Shown piece after piece: positions 37,601 through 46,371 of a stretch of 64,000 nucleotides of DNA (positions are counted from its first letter, which is position 1; every line of letters begins with the position of its first letter). The translations under genes were made by a program, and so were the position numbers. The notes beneath the pieces are model-generated. The model did not search any database. It saw only the letters and a list, made by a program, of their open reading frames with translations, and had not been told where the DNA came from. Where the stretch lies: assembly GCA_016237705.1 (NCBI GenBank), contig CP066204.1, forward strand, positions 816,001-880,000, in the 5' to 3' direction. The DNA comes from Aerococcaceae bacterium zg-252 (GTDB lineage Bacteria > Bacillota > Bacilli > Lactobacillales > Aerococcaceae).

Positions 37601-37800
37601 TAAGTTATCCGATAGTGCCGTCTAAATATACACATATAATGAACCCGCATGTAACTGCAGGTGGGTTTCAAGAAGCTAGATACTGACTTCCAAGTGAAAA
37701 GGCCTGTCATCACCAATCTCCAACAGAATCCCTATGTTATAAAAAAATGTTCGGTTCGCACGATGTGTAAACAACGCACACACCAGATAACTCATCTATG
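37601..37800 (-). ncRNA. ssrS: 6S RNA (SsrS)
   Basis: On the minus strand a TATAAT lies at 37806-37811, so transcription would start near 37800. The transcript has no reading frame and ends in a strong terminator. Its two ends pair over a long irregular helix: AGTTATCTGGTGT near the 5' end with GCACTATCGGATAACT near the 3' end, leaving a central region able to form the open bubble of 6S RNA. The place downstream of rarA matches 6S in other Firmicutes (bsrA lies by yrvN/rarA in Bacillus). 6S binds sigma-A RNA polymerase. The identification is from structure and context; no covariance search was run. Confidence 0.8.
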
Positions 37801-37863
37801 AATAGATTATAGCACATAAAAGTAAAAAAATAAAGTGGTTACAAAAAATATCTAATAGCATTT

Positions 37864-39129
37864 TTAGGATTGATTGAGCTTATAAAATATATTGGCTAAT
37901 GTTTCTTCGTATTTTCCAGTAGGGTCAGGGATAAAATATTGACTACCCACTAATTTGTCAGGTAGGTATTGTTGTTTCACCCAATGACCAGGATATTGGT
38001 GTGGATATTTATAGTTGACGCCACGACCAAGTTTGGCTGCACCACTGTAATGACTGTCACGTAAGTGTTGAGGTATGGGGCCGATTTTACCAGAACGAAT
38101 ATCGGATAAGGCACGATCCAAGGCTGCATAAGTTGTATTCGATTTAGGGCTTAATGCGAGTTCAACCGTTGCGAAGGCTAGTGGAATACGTGCTTCAGGC
38201 AGTCCTAATTTTTCTGCTGCTTCAACGGCAGCGACTGTGCGTTCGGTTGCAGCAGGATTGCCTAATCCAATATCTTCATAAGCGATAACGAGTAGACGGC
38301 GACATGCGATAAGCAGTTCACCTGCTTCTAATAGCAAGGCTAAATAATAGAGTGCTGCATTGACATCACTTCCACGAATAGATTTTTGCAAAGCGGAAAT
38401 CGTATCATAATGGGCATCACCGTCTTTATCATGGGCAAAACGTTTACGCTGCAAGCATTCTTCGGCAATAGCTTGCGTAATCACAATATTGCCATTTTCA
38501 TTTGGTGGAGTAGATAACACTGCCAGTTCAAGTGCATTGAGTGCACTGCGAATATCGCCATGTGTGACATGAGAAAAATGGTGTATCACATCATCTGTCA
38601 GTTCAACAGAATAGTTACCTAGACCACGTTCTTCATCTGCTAGGGCGGTTTGAATTCCTATTTCGATTTCTTCACTTGTTAATGGATAGACTTCAAAAAT
38701 TTGGACACGACTGCGAATCGCAGGATTAATAGCAATATAAGGATTTTCTGTTGTCGCACCGATTAATATAATACGACCATTTTCCAAATGCGGTAGTAAA
38801 AAGTCTTGTTTTACCTTATTGAGTCGATGAATCTCATCAAGTAATAAGATAACGGTACCGGACATTTTAGCTTCTTCTACAACAATTTCTAAATCTTTCT
38901 TGCCGTCAGTCGCTGCATTTAAAATACGAAAGGCATGCTTGGTACTACCAGCTATAGCACTGGCAATACTTGTTTTTCCAGTGCCTGGTGGGCCGTATAA
39001 AATCATTGACGTCAATCGCTTGGCTGTTACCATACGATGAATAATTTTTCCGTCTCCGACTAAATGTTGTTGGCCAATTACTTGTTCAATTTTTTTAGGT
39101 CGCATACGATAGGCGAGTGGTTGAACCAT
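37864..39129 (-). CDS. rarA: Replication-associated recombination protein A
   Basis: The 421-residue AAA+ ATPase of the RarA/MgsA/Mgs1 family has Walker A LYGPPGTGKTS, Walker B VILLLDEIHR, a sensor GATTENP, and the C-terminal clamp-loader-like helical region ending in HYSGAAKLGRGVNYKYPH. It acts at stalled replication forks. The start at 39129 (MVQPLAYRMRP) is spaced seven bases from GGGG; the ATG two codons upstream is too close. 6S RNA follows downstream. Confidence 0.97.
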   Translation of the reverse strand: MVQPLAYRMRPKKIEQVIGQQHLVGDGKIIHRMVTAKRLTSMILYGPPGTGKTSIASAIAGSTKHAFRILNAATDGKKDLEIVVEEAKMSGTVILLLDEIHRLNKVKQDFLLPHLENGRIILIGATTENPYIAINPAIRSRVQIFEVYPLTSEEIEIGIQTALADEERGLGNYSVELTDDVIHHFSHVTHGDIRSALNALELAVLSTPPNENGNIVITQAIAEECLQRKRFAHDKDGDAHYDTISALQKSIRGSDVNAALYYLALLLEAGELLIACRRLLVIAYEDIGLGNPAATERTVAAVEAAEKLGLPEARIPLAFATVELALSPKSNTTYAALDRALSDIRSGKIGPIPQHLRDSHYSGAAKLGRGVNYKYPHQYPGHWVKQQYLPDKLVGSQYFIPDPTGKYEETLANIFYKLNQS

Positions 39130-39232
39130 TTTCATTCCCCAATTCCTGTTAGATTTATATAATGATATGAAATTATTTTGTTTTCAATGCTAAGTCCTAT
39201 TGTATGTCATTTGCTACGCTAAAGCAAAAAAA

Positions 39233-39261
39233 TTGTGAGAGCCGGTAATCTATAGTATACT
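39233..39261 (+). promoter_or_regulatory. Candidate promoter of the thiouridylation operon
   Basis: TTGTGA (39233-39238) and TATACT (39256-39261) with a 17-base spacer, about 100 bases before the desulfurase gene. A second TATAAT lies near 39309. Confidence 0.55.
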
Positions 39262-39361
39262 GGTAGGGCAATTTTCTGGAATTCATACACAATTATTTAG
39301 AAGTGTAGTATAATGTTTTCAGTAATGATGTTATTGTATCAAAAGGTTAGGGGGCAGTTTT

Positions 39362-40522
39362 TTGATTTATTTGGATTATGCAGCAACCACTCCAGTCGAT
39401 AAACGTGTAAGTGAGCGAATACACCAAGTATTGACGACAGAATTTGCCAATCCGTCAAGTGTGTATCAAGCTGGTAAACATCAAAAACATCAGTTAAATC
39501 AAGCACGCAATCAGTTAAAGCAGCTACTTAATGCAGTTGATTATGATGTTTATTTTACGAGTGGTGCGACCGAGTCGAATAATTGGGCAATCATATCGCA
39601 AGCGATGCAAGCACGAGCCTTGAATTTAGGAAACCATATTGTCGCAACGGCAGTAGAACATCCGTCGGTTAATTCAGTATTAGCTTATTTAGAAACCCAA
39701 GGGTTTGAAGTAACGTATTTAACACCAGCTGATGAACGATTTACGGCAGAACAATTTATTCAAGCGAGTAGAGAACAGACAATTGGCTGGGTTGCAATGT
39801 GGGTGAATAATGAATTAGGAACTCTTCTACCGATTGAAGCGATTGGGGCAGCTGCTCGTGAGCATGTGCATTGGTTTCATGTCGATGCAGTGCAAGCATT
39901 GGGGTATTCGGTGGCTAATTTAGCGAATGTTTCACTCACTTCCATGAGTGGTTCTGGGCATAAATTTTATGCACCTAAAGGAATTGGTTTTTTATTATAC
40001 AGACCATGGAATCCGGATTTAAGACTACGTCCATTATTGCATGGTGGTGGACAAGAGTCTGGCTTACGTTCTGGTACTGAAAATGTGCCGTATATTTTAG
40101 GCATGGTTCATGCGTTAGAATTGACGAAAGAAAATGATTTACAACATAGTAAAATGTTGGAGTCTTATTTATTGGAGCAATTGAACGCATTGAATATATC
40201 GTATCGACGCAATGGTAAAGATACTGTCCCGTATATTATGAGTTTATATTTTCCAGATTTATTGGCGAGCCAATTATTGATTCATCTTGATTTAGCTGGC
40301 ATTGCTGTTTCAGCCGGAAGTGCTTGTTCAGCTGGAAGTTTAGAAGTGAGTCATGTATTAAGAGCGTATTATCCTAATGATAATGCAAGACATCATCAAA
40401 CGATTCGTATTTCGTTTGGACGTGATACAACGCAAGCAGAAATTGATTATTTAGTAGAAAAAATAAATGAGTTACAAGAAAGGAAACAAACATTATGGCA
40501 TTCACAACAGAAGCAACTTTAA
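39362..40522 (+). CDS. Cysteine desulfurase (NifS/IscS family)
   Basis: The 386-residue PLP enzyme takes sulfur from cysteine as a persulfide. The start is TTG (MIYLDYAATTPV) after AGGGGGC. PLP lysine K201 lies in SGSGHK, the catalytic cysteine C322 in SAGSACSAGS. Its operon partners, DUF1831 and mnmA, suggest it supplies sulfur for tRNA 2-thiouridine, like YrvO in Bacillus. Its 3' end overlaps the DUF1831 gene by 28 bases. Confidence 0.95.
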   Translation: MIYLDYAATTPVDKRVSERIHQVLTTEFANPSSVYQAGKHQKHQLNQARNQLKQLLNAVDYDVYFTSGATESNNWAIISQAMQARALNLGNHIVATAVEHPSVNSVLAYLETQGFEVTYLTPADERFTAEQFIQASREQTIGWVAMWVNNELGTLLPIEAIGAAAREHVHWFHVDAVQALGYSVANLANVSLTSMSGSGHKFYAPKGIGFLLYRPWNPDLRLRPLLHGGGQESGLRSGTENVPYILGMVHALELTKENDLQHSKMLESYLLEQLNALNISYRRNGKDTVPYIMSLYFPDLLASQLLIHLDLAGIAVSAGSACSAGSLEVSHVLRAYYPNDNARHHQTIRISFGRDTTQAEIDYLVEKINELQERKQTLWHSQQKQL

Positions 40523-40830
40523 AAGGATTTAATCGTACATTTAGCGTCAGCCCAGAATGTAGACCTTATACACTACGTGATAATGGATTTACCGAAACAA
40601 AAGGTGGCAACTTCCAATATAAACGTAAATTAGATACTGAACATCGAAATGGATTAATTTTAAAAGTAACGGTTAAAAAAGATTTGAAAACTTTAAAAAT
40701 TTCAACGGTTACCAATAATGAATTATCAGCAGTAGATGTAACAAAACTAGAAAATAATGCAATGATTTTAGAAAAAATCAATTTTATTTTTGACGGATTT
40801 GTAGACCGAAATGTCATGATTGAAAAATAA
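40495..40830 (+). CDS. DUF1831 family protein
   Basis: The 111-residue small soluble protein lies between the desulfurase and mnmA and is of the DUF1831 family, known from lactobacilli in this same context. It has no catalytic motif I can name. Its start lies inside the upstream gene with AAGGA seven to eight bases before the ATG, so translation is coupled. A sulfur-relay or desulfurase-associated role is inferred from neighbours. Confidence 0.8.
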   Translation: MAFTTEATLKGFNRTFSVSPECRPYTLRDNGFTETKGGNFQYKRKLDTEHRNGLILKVTVKKDLKTLKISTVTNNELSAVDVTKLENNAMILEKINFIFDGFVDRNVMIEK

Positions 40831-40950
40831 AACATAGTGTGAGCGAGAGTGTTTTGGCTTGAATCACTGGAAGAAGTCCCTGGAGTGCGAGAAACGCATG
40901 AAAGAAGTTTTTGAAGTGGACGTCATTTCAGCTCGTTGGAACCAGAATAG
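40831..40950 (+). repeat. Dispersed structured repeat, copy 3 (tandem unit 1)
   Basis: It begins AACATAGTGTGA, exactly as copy 4 does 120 bases later. The 5' arm reads GGCTTGA, but the 3' half is nearly identical to copy 4 (GAAAGAAGTTTTTGAAGTGGA, then CATTTCAGCTCGTTGGAACC). The outer and middle helices therefore no longer match; only CACT/AGTG and GTGCG with CGCAT remain. This looks like recombination between tandem copies. Confidence 0.75.
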
Positions 40951-42208
<1,258 letters not shown>

Positions 42209-42262
42209 TTAAGGGGAAATGATTATACTTATTATCTTATAAATCGAATAAGAGAGATAAAG

Positions 42263-42286
42263 CACTGGCATTTTGCTGGTGTTTTT
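42263..42286 (+). terminator. Terminator of the mnmA operon
   Basis: CACTGGCA pairs with TGCTGGTG (two G-U pairs), followed by TTTTT. Confidence 0.7.
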
Positions 42287-42316
42287 ATAACTAATTATAA
42301 ATTTTTATTAAAAACA

Positions 42317-42344
42317 TTGATTTTTTTTTTTTTTTTTGTAATAT
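42317..42344 (+). promoter_or_regulatory. Promoter with poly-T spacer, candidate phase-variable switch
   Basis: TTGATT (42317-42322) and TAATAT (42339-42344) flank a 16-base spacer. A run of 17 consecutive Ts (42321-42337) forms nearly all of the spacer. Slippage in the run would change the -35/-10 distance and hence promoter strength. The CPBP gene starts 38 bases downstream. Confidence 0.6.
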
Positions 42345-42381
42345 CTTAAATATGCAAAATATTGTATATTGGAGGAATTTT

Positions 42382-43218
42382 ATGAAAGAACAATCATGGG
42401 GAAAAATTATTGCGGCTACATTACTCGGAATTGTGGGATTATTTTCTACGCAAATTATTCTAGGTTTTCCGCTTTTACCATTATTCGAGTATAATCAAAA
42501 TTTAGGTGTTCTTGTTTTTGTGCCGTTAGTTAATATTTCTGTTATATTAATAGCATATCTGATTATCCGATATTTTCTAAAAGATAGTCCGTCTGCTTAT
42601 GGGCTAAAAAGAGTCAGTTTTAACTGGAAATGGGTTGTATTGGTCACTTTGCTACCACTTATTGTAACAGCTATCATTGCAATTTTACTTGGAGGTAAAT
42701 TAGGAGCTATTGGCACGAACTTTCCATTTGCTGAAACTTTCGTCGGTGGAATTATTTATACTGGTTTTCTTGGTTCCGTAACGGAAGAAGTGATATTTCA
42801 TGCTTTAATATATTCACTTTTTCGTCAAAAGCTATCAGTTTGGTGGGCTGCTTTGGTAACTGCGATAATCTTTGCGTTGGTACACTTACCAAACGACAAT
42901 GCAAACTGGACAATTACCACCTTCTCTCAGTTTTTCTTTAGTGCAGTAGCCATAGCCATTCTCTTTGCATACATTACTGAAAGTTCTGATTCTATCTGGA
43001 ATGCCGCTTGGGGACATGTGGTATGGAATATTATGGTATACTTCATTAATATCAGTCCCAAATGGCAGGATAATTTTCTAGTTAATATTATTATTTCAAA
43101 AGATGTTCCTTTAATCAGTGGAGGAGAGGGAGGTCTTACAGGTTCTATTATCACACCACTTGTTTGTCTTTTAGGTTCAGCGGCTATCGCATGGAGATTA
43201 AAGAAACAACGGATATGA
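42382..43218 (+). CDS. CPBP (Abi) family intramembrane protein
   Basis: The 278-residue membrane protein has about eight hydrophobic segments. CPBP motifs: EEVIFH (135-140, the usual EExxxR with His in place of Arg), FALVH (164-168) and HVVWN (212-216). CPBP members include prenyl-protein proteases and bacteriocin-immunity proteins; the substrate is unknown here. The ATG at 42382 follows GGAGG at six bases; an in-frame ATG at 42352 lies before that site. Its promoter contains the poly-T tract, so expression may switch on and off. Confidence 0.85.
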   Translation: MKEQSWGKIIAATLLGIVGLFSTQIILGFPLLPLFEYNQNLGVLVFVPLVNISVILIAYLIIRYFLKDSPSAYGLKRVSFNWKWVVLVTLLPLIVTAIIAILLGGKLGAIGTNFPFAETFVGGIIYTGFLGSVTEEVIFHALIYSLFRQKLSVWWAALVTAIIFALVHLPNDNANWTITTFSQFFFSAVAIAILFAYITESSDSIWNAAWGHVVWNIMVYFINISPKWQDNFLVNIIISKDVPLISGGEGGLTGSIITPLVCLLGSAAIAWRLKKQRI

Positions 43219-43238
43219 AAACTCATTGAGTATATTTT

Positions 43239-43283
43239 TACCGTTAACGATTAGGATTGAAAATAATCGTTAACGGTATTTTT
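43239..43283 (+). terminator. Terminator of the CPBP gene
   Basis: TACCGTTAACGATTA (43239-43253) pairs perfectly with TAATCGTTAACGGTA (43264-43278), followed by TTTTTG. Confidence 0.9.
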
Positions 43284-43286
43284 GCT

Positions 43287-44678
43287 TTAGAGTAGACATT
43301 CGTTGATTAATTGCCATAAACGGTAAAATTCATCTGCAATGACTTCAATTGGTATATGAGAATAGCTGAGAAACAAGGTTTGATAATGTTGTTCACTAGG
43401 TTCAAGCGTATAGTTTGCGAGTAAGGTTAGGTTGATTTGAGCAACTTTTGTTTTAGCCATTAATGCATGGTAGTCAAATGCTTGACTAGGGCGATATAAA
43501 ATATGTAATCCTGCTTCGTACCCAGTAATTATGGCTTGTGTATCCACTTGATAAATGGCATTCATTAAAGTATCACGTTTCTTTTTGTAAAATATGCGTG
43601 AACGATTTAGGTGTTTTTCTAAATGGTGTTCCAAAATAAAGGTGGTTAATGCTTTTTCCGTAATAATATTTAGCGTGGGGGATAGTGTGGGTTTTATCTC
43701 GTTAAATGACTGCATGAGTTGTTCCGGCAGAGCAGCAAAACTGACACGATAGCCAGATGCTAATGTACGTGATAGGCTGCCCATATAGATGACACGATGT
43801 TTTGTATCGAGTTGCGTCAGTGAAGGAATAGGAATGCCTGCGTATTTGTACTCGCTATCATAGTCATCTTCAATAATCCAACGATTCGGCTTAGCGTATG
43901 CCCAATGTAAAAGCTGTTGCCGTCTTTCAAGGGGCATAATATGCCCGGTGGGAAATTGATGATTAGGCGTTACAATAATAAGTTCAATGTCATCATTTTG
44001 TGGGGACATTAATCCGTCATCATCTAAAGGCAAAGGAACAATGTTCAGTTTCTTTGCTGATAATAAGGGCAAATATTGATGATACCCTGGATTTTCGATA
44101 CCGACGACTTGAATATCGGGCATTAATTGTAAGAGAATGCCTAATAAATATTTTGAACTTGGTCCTAAAATAAGCTGATTTGCCTGTGTCGGAACACCAC
44201 GAGATAAGGTTAAGTAACCTTGTAAAGCATTACGAAGTGTATCATCACCTTGAATCGAACTTGGTTTGATAAAGGATTGCCAATCATGTTCAAGTAGATG
44301 TTGATATATTTTTTTTAATAATTTATGTGGGAATAAGGTGGCGTCAACTTGACTGCTAGACCAATCAATCGTGTCCGTTGTATTGATTTCAGTGGTATGT
44401 GTTGGCAACAAAGGAGGGAATTTTGGCACCATTTGATAGTCAATGCTCGCTACAAAGTATCCTTTACGCTCTTTCGAGTAGATATAACCTTCTGTCAGTA
44501 ATTGTTCATAAGCACTCATCACAGTATTAATGCTTATTTTATTTTCAGCAGCTAATTGCCGTTTGCTCGGCAGTGGTGCATGATGTGGGAGTGTTCCGTC
44601 GATAATCCATTGCTTTAATTGAAGATAAACTTGTATATAAAGTGGTTGCTGACTATTTTTTATTATTGGGATAATCAT
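43287..44678 (-). CDS. pdxR: MocR/PdxR-type GntR regulator with aminotransferase-like domain
   Basis: The 463-residue regulator has an N-terminal GntR winged helix (about 10-75, PLPSKRQLAAENKISINTV) and a type-I aminotransferase-like domain. In the PLP site, the usual SxSKxL lysine is arginine: SLSRTL, R304 (codon at 43767-43769). A Schiff base with PLP therefore cannot form in the normal way. It is divergent from a pyridoxal kinase and a vitamin transporter gene, which supports vitamin B6 control; a palindromic operator candidate lies between them. Confidence 0.85.
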   Translation of the reverse strand: MIIPIIKNSQQPLYIQVYLQLKQWIIDGTLPHHAPLPSKRQLAAENKISINTVMSAYEQLLTEGYIYSKERKGYFVASIDYQMVPKFPPLLPTHTTEINTTDTIDWSSSQVDATLFPHKLLKKIYQHLLEHDWQSFIKPSSIQGDDTLRNALQGYLTLSRGVPTQANQLILGPSSKYLLGILLQLMPDIQVVGIENPGYHQYLPLLSAKKLNIVPLPLDDDGLMSPQNDDIELIIVTPNHQFPTGHIMPLERRQQLLHWAYAKPNRWIIEDDYDSEYKYAGIPIPSLTQLDTKHRVIYMGSLSRTLASGYRVSFAALPEQLMQSFNEIKPTLSPTLNIITEKALTTFILEHHLEKHLNRSRIFYKKKRDTLMNAIYQVDTQAIITGYEAGLHILYRPSQAFDYHALMAKTKVAQINLTLLANYTLEPSEQHYQTLFLSYSHIPIEVIADEFYRLWQLINECLL

Positions 44679-44712
44679 ATTTTCCTCCTGGTACTATTTA
44701 GAATTTACATTT

Positions 44713-44732
44713 TGATACTTTTAATGGTATCA
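44713..44732. promoter_or_regulatory. Candidate operator in the pdxR-kinase divergent region
   Basis: TGATAC (44713-44718) and GTATCA (44727-44732) form an inverted repeat with an 8-base spacer in the 114-base region between the divergent genes. It is a likely site for the MocR-type regulator, though direct repeats are more usual for that family. Confidence 0.4.
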
Positions 44733-44792
44733 GATGATGTGTAAAATAACAATATCAAATATTGGAGCAATTGAGTGTAGGGGGACGAAACA

Positions 44793-45623
44793 ATGGAGCC
44801 AGTATTAATTGTGAATGATTTGCCAGGAAGTGGGCAAGTAGCTGGTATGATTGCACAATCGATTTTGACGGCTGCTGGCTTTAATACGGCATGGATTCCG
44901 ACGCTACTATTGTCACATCATACTGGAAATGGGCCGGTAGTACGACATGAACTGCATGATGATTTCAGCCGAATACTCATTCATTGGCAACAACAAAATC
45001 AACCATTTTCAGCTTATGTGACAGGGTATTTTTCCAATGCGAGACAAATTGATGATTTTGTTACCTTTATTAGAACCAATAAGCAATCACGACCATTGAT
45101 AGTCGACCCAGTCATGGCAGATAATGGGAAATTTTATCAGGGTTTTGATGAACAGCTATTGTCAAGTATGCGTCAATTGATTCAAGTAGCGACAATCGTT
45201 TTGCCGAATGTAACGGAGGCTTGTTTATTAACGAATTATGCGTATCCAAAACAATTAGATGAAGTATTTATTCAGCAGTTATTAGTGAAGATGAAAGAGA
45301 TTGGTGCAAAACAAACCTTGTTAACCGGTGTGGAGACCGTTGAATATCCCAATCAAATCGGTTTTTATTATTTGACAGATGATGAGCAATTAATTGGTAT
45401 TCGGCATGATAAGGCTAAGCAACACTATTTTGGTACTGGTGATTTGACAACGGCTCTTTTAGCGAGTGCTTGGCTACATCAGTTGGAGTTAGATGAAATT
45501 GTGCTGCGATTAGCAGACTGGTTACCATTAGCTATTACGCAAACGAATGATAATCGAAAAGAAATTAATTTTTTACCGGTTATGCGAGCTATAATGAATT
45601 TTTTTGTAAATAGGAGAGAGTAA
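44793..45623 (+). CDS. pdxK: Pyridoxal/pyridoxamine kinase
   Basis: The 276-residue ribokinase-like (PfkB) B6 kinase has an N-terminal LIVNDLPGSGQVAG, VTGYFSNARQIDDF, the LIVDPVMADNGKFYQGF substrate and magnesium segment, LPNVTEACLLT and the late GTGDLTTALLAS, where the D of GTGD is the catalytic base. It phosphorylates vitamin B6 vitamers. It is followed directly (stop then ATG) by an ECF S-component gene and divergent from a MocR regulator, a compact salvage module. Confidence 0.93.
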   Translation: MEPVLIVNDLPGSGQVAGMIAQSILTAAGFNTAWIPTLLLSHHTGNGPVVRHELHDDFSRILIHWQQQNQPFSAYVTGYFSNARQIDDFVTFIRTNKQSRPLIVDPVMADNGKFYQGFDEQLLSSMRQLIQVATIVLPNVTEACLLTNYAYPKQLDEVFIQQLLVKMKEIGAKQTLLTGVETVEYPNQIGFYYLTDDEQLIGIRHDKAKQHYFGTGDLTTALLASAWLHQLELDEIVLRLADWLPLAITQTNDNRKEINFLPVMRAIMNFFVNRRE

Positions 45624-46181
45624 ATGAAAAGACAAAGTGAAGTATTTAAGTTAGTAGAAATGGCGATGTATGCAGCAATGATTGTATTGGCAATTCAATT
45701 TATCCGAATCCCAATGCCGTCAGCTATCAGTAATTCAATGGTTCACCCAGGAAATGCTTTAGTGGCTATCTCAGGGTTATTAATGGGATATAAACGTGGA
45801 CTGATTGCATCTTCATTAGGACTGTTTATCTTTGATGTATTAAATGGGTACGGTGTACCTGGTGCTATTGAAACAGTGCTGCAATCGGTTGTGATTATTT
45901 TATTGATTGAATTAGTCTATAAAATGATGAGACATCAAGATAGTAGAATGAATGTTATATTGATTGGTGTGTGGGCAGCATTGCTAAAAATCGTGTTGCG
46001 ATACTTGATTTTCTTCACCAAACAATTAATGATTGGTACAACATTTAAAGCAGCGTTAGCGACTGCTTTAACAGGTATGCCAGCCACTTTTTTCACAGCT
46101 TTTGTAACCATTGTATTAGTGCCAGTATTATATTTTGCCTTGAAACCAATTTTTGCACGTTACCATGTGATAGGGGAATAA
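45624..46181 (+). CDS. ECF transporter S component, probable vitamin B6 uptake
   Basis: The 185-residue protein has about five to six hydrophobic helices, with MAMYAAMIVLAIQFIRIPMPSA near the start and the HPGNALVAISGLLMGYKRGLIASSLG segment typical of ECF S components. It would use the shared ECF energy module. It follows the pyridoxal kinase gene without a gap, so pyridoxine, pyridoxal or pyridoxamine is the likely substrate; this is inferred from neighbours. A terminator lies at 46200. Confidence 0.85.
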   Translation: MKRQSEVFKLVEMAMYAAMIVLAIQFIRIPMPSAISNSMVHPGNALVAISGLLMGYKRGLIASSLGLFIFDVLNGYGVPGAIETVLQSVVIILLIELVYKMMRHQDSRMNVILIGVWAALLKIVLRYLIFFTKQLMIGTTFKAALATALTGMPATFFTAFVTIVLVPVLYFALKPIFARYHVIGE

Positions 46182-46199
46182 TAAATAGGAGTCGGAATA

Positions 46200-46244
46200 A
46201 AAAAAGATTATCCAAAGCCATAGTGCAAAGGATAATCTTTTTTC
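46200..46244 (+). terminator. Terminator of the B6 salvage unit
   Basis: AAAAAGATTATCC pairs with GGATAATCTTTTT. Outside it TCGG and CCGA can extend the structure. Confidence 0.85.
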
Positions 46245-46371
46245 ATACAATATCCCGACAAATTCAAAATCCGTACAATCGCTCACAAATTTCAATCCAA
46301 GTCTAAAAAACAGTGACTTTAAAGTAAAAATTTAGTATTATGATTGTCATAGAAAGAAAGAGGTGATACGA

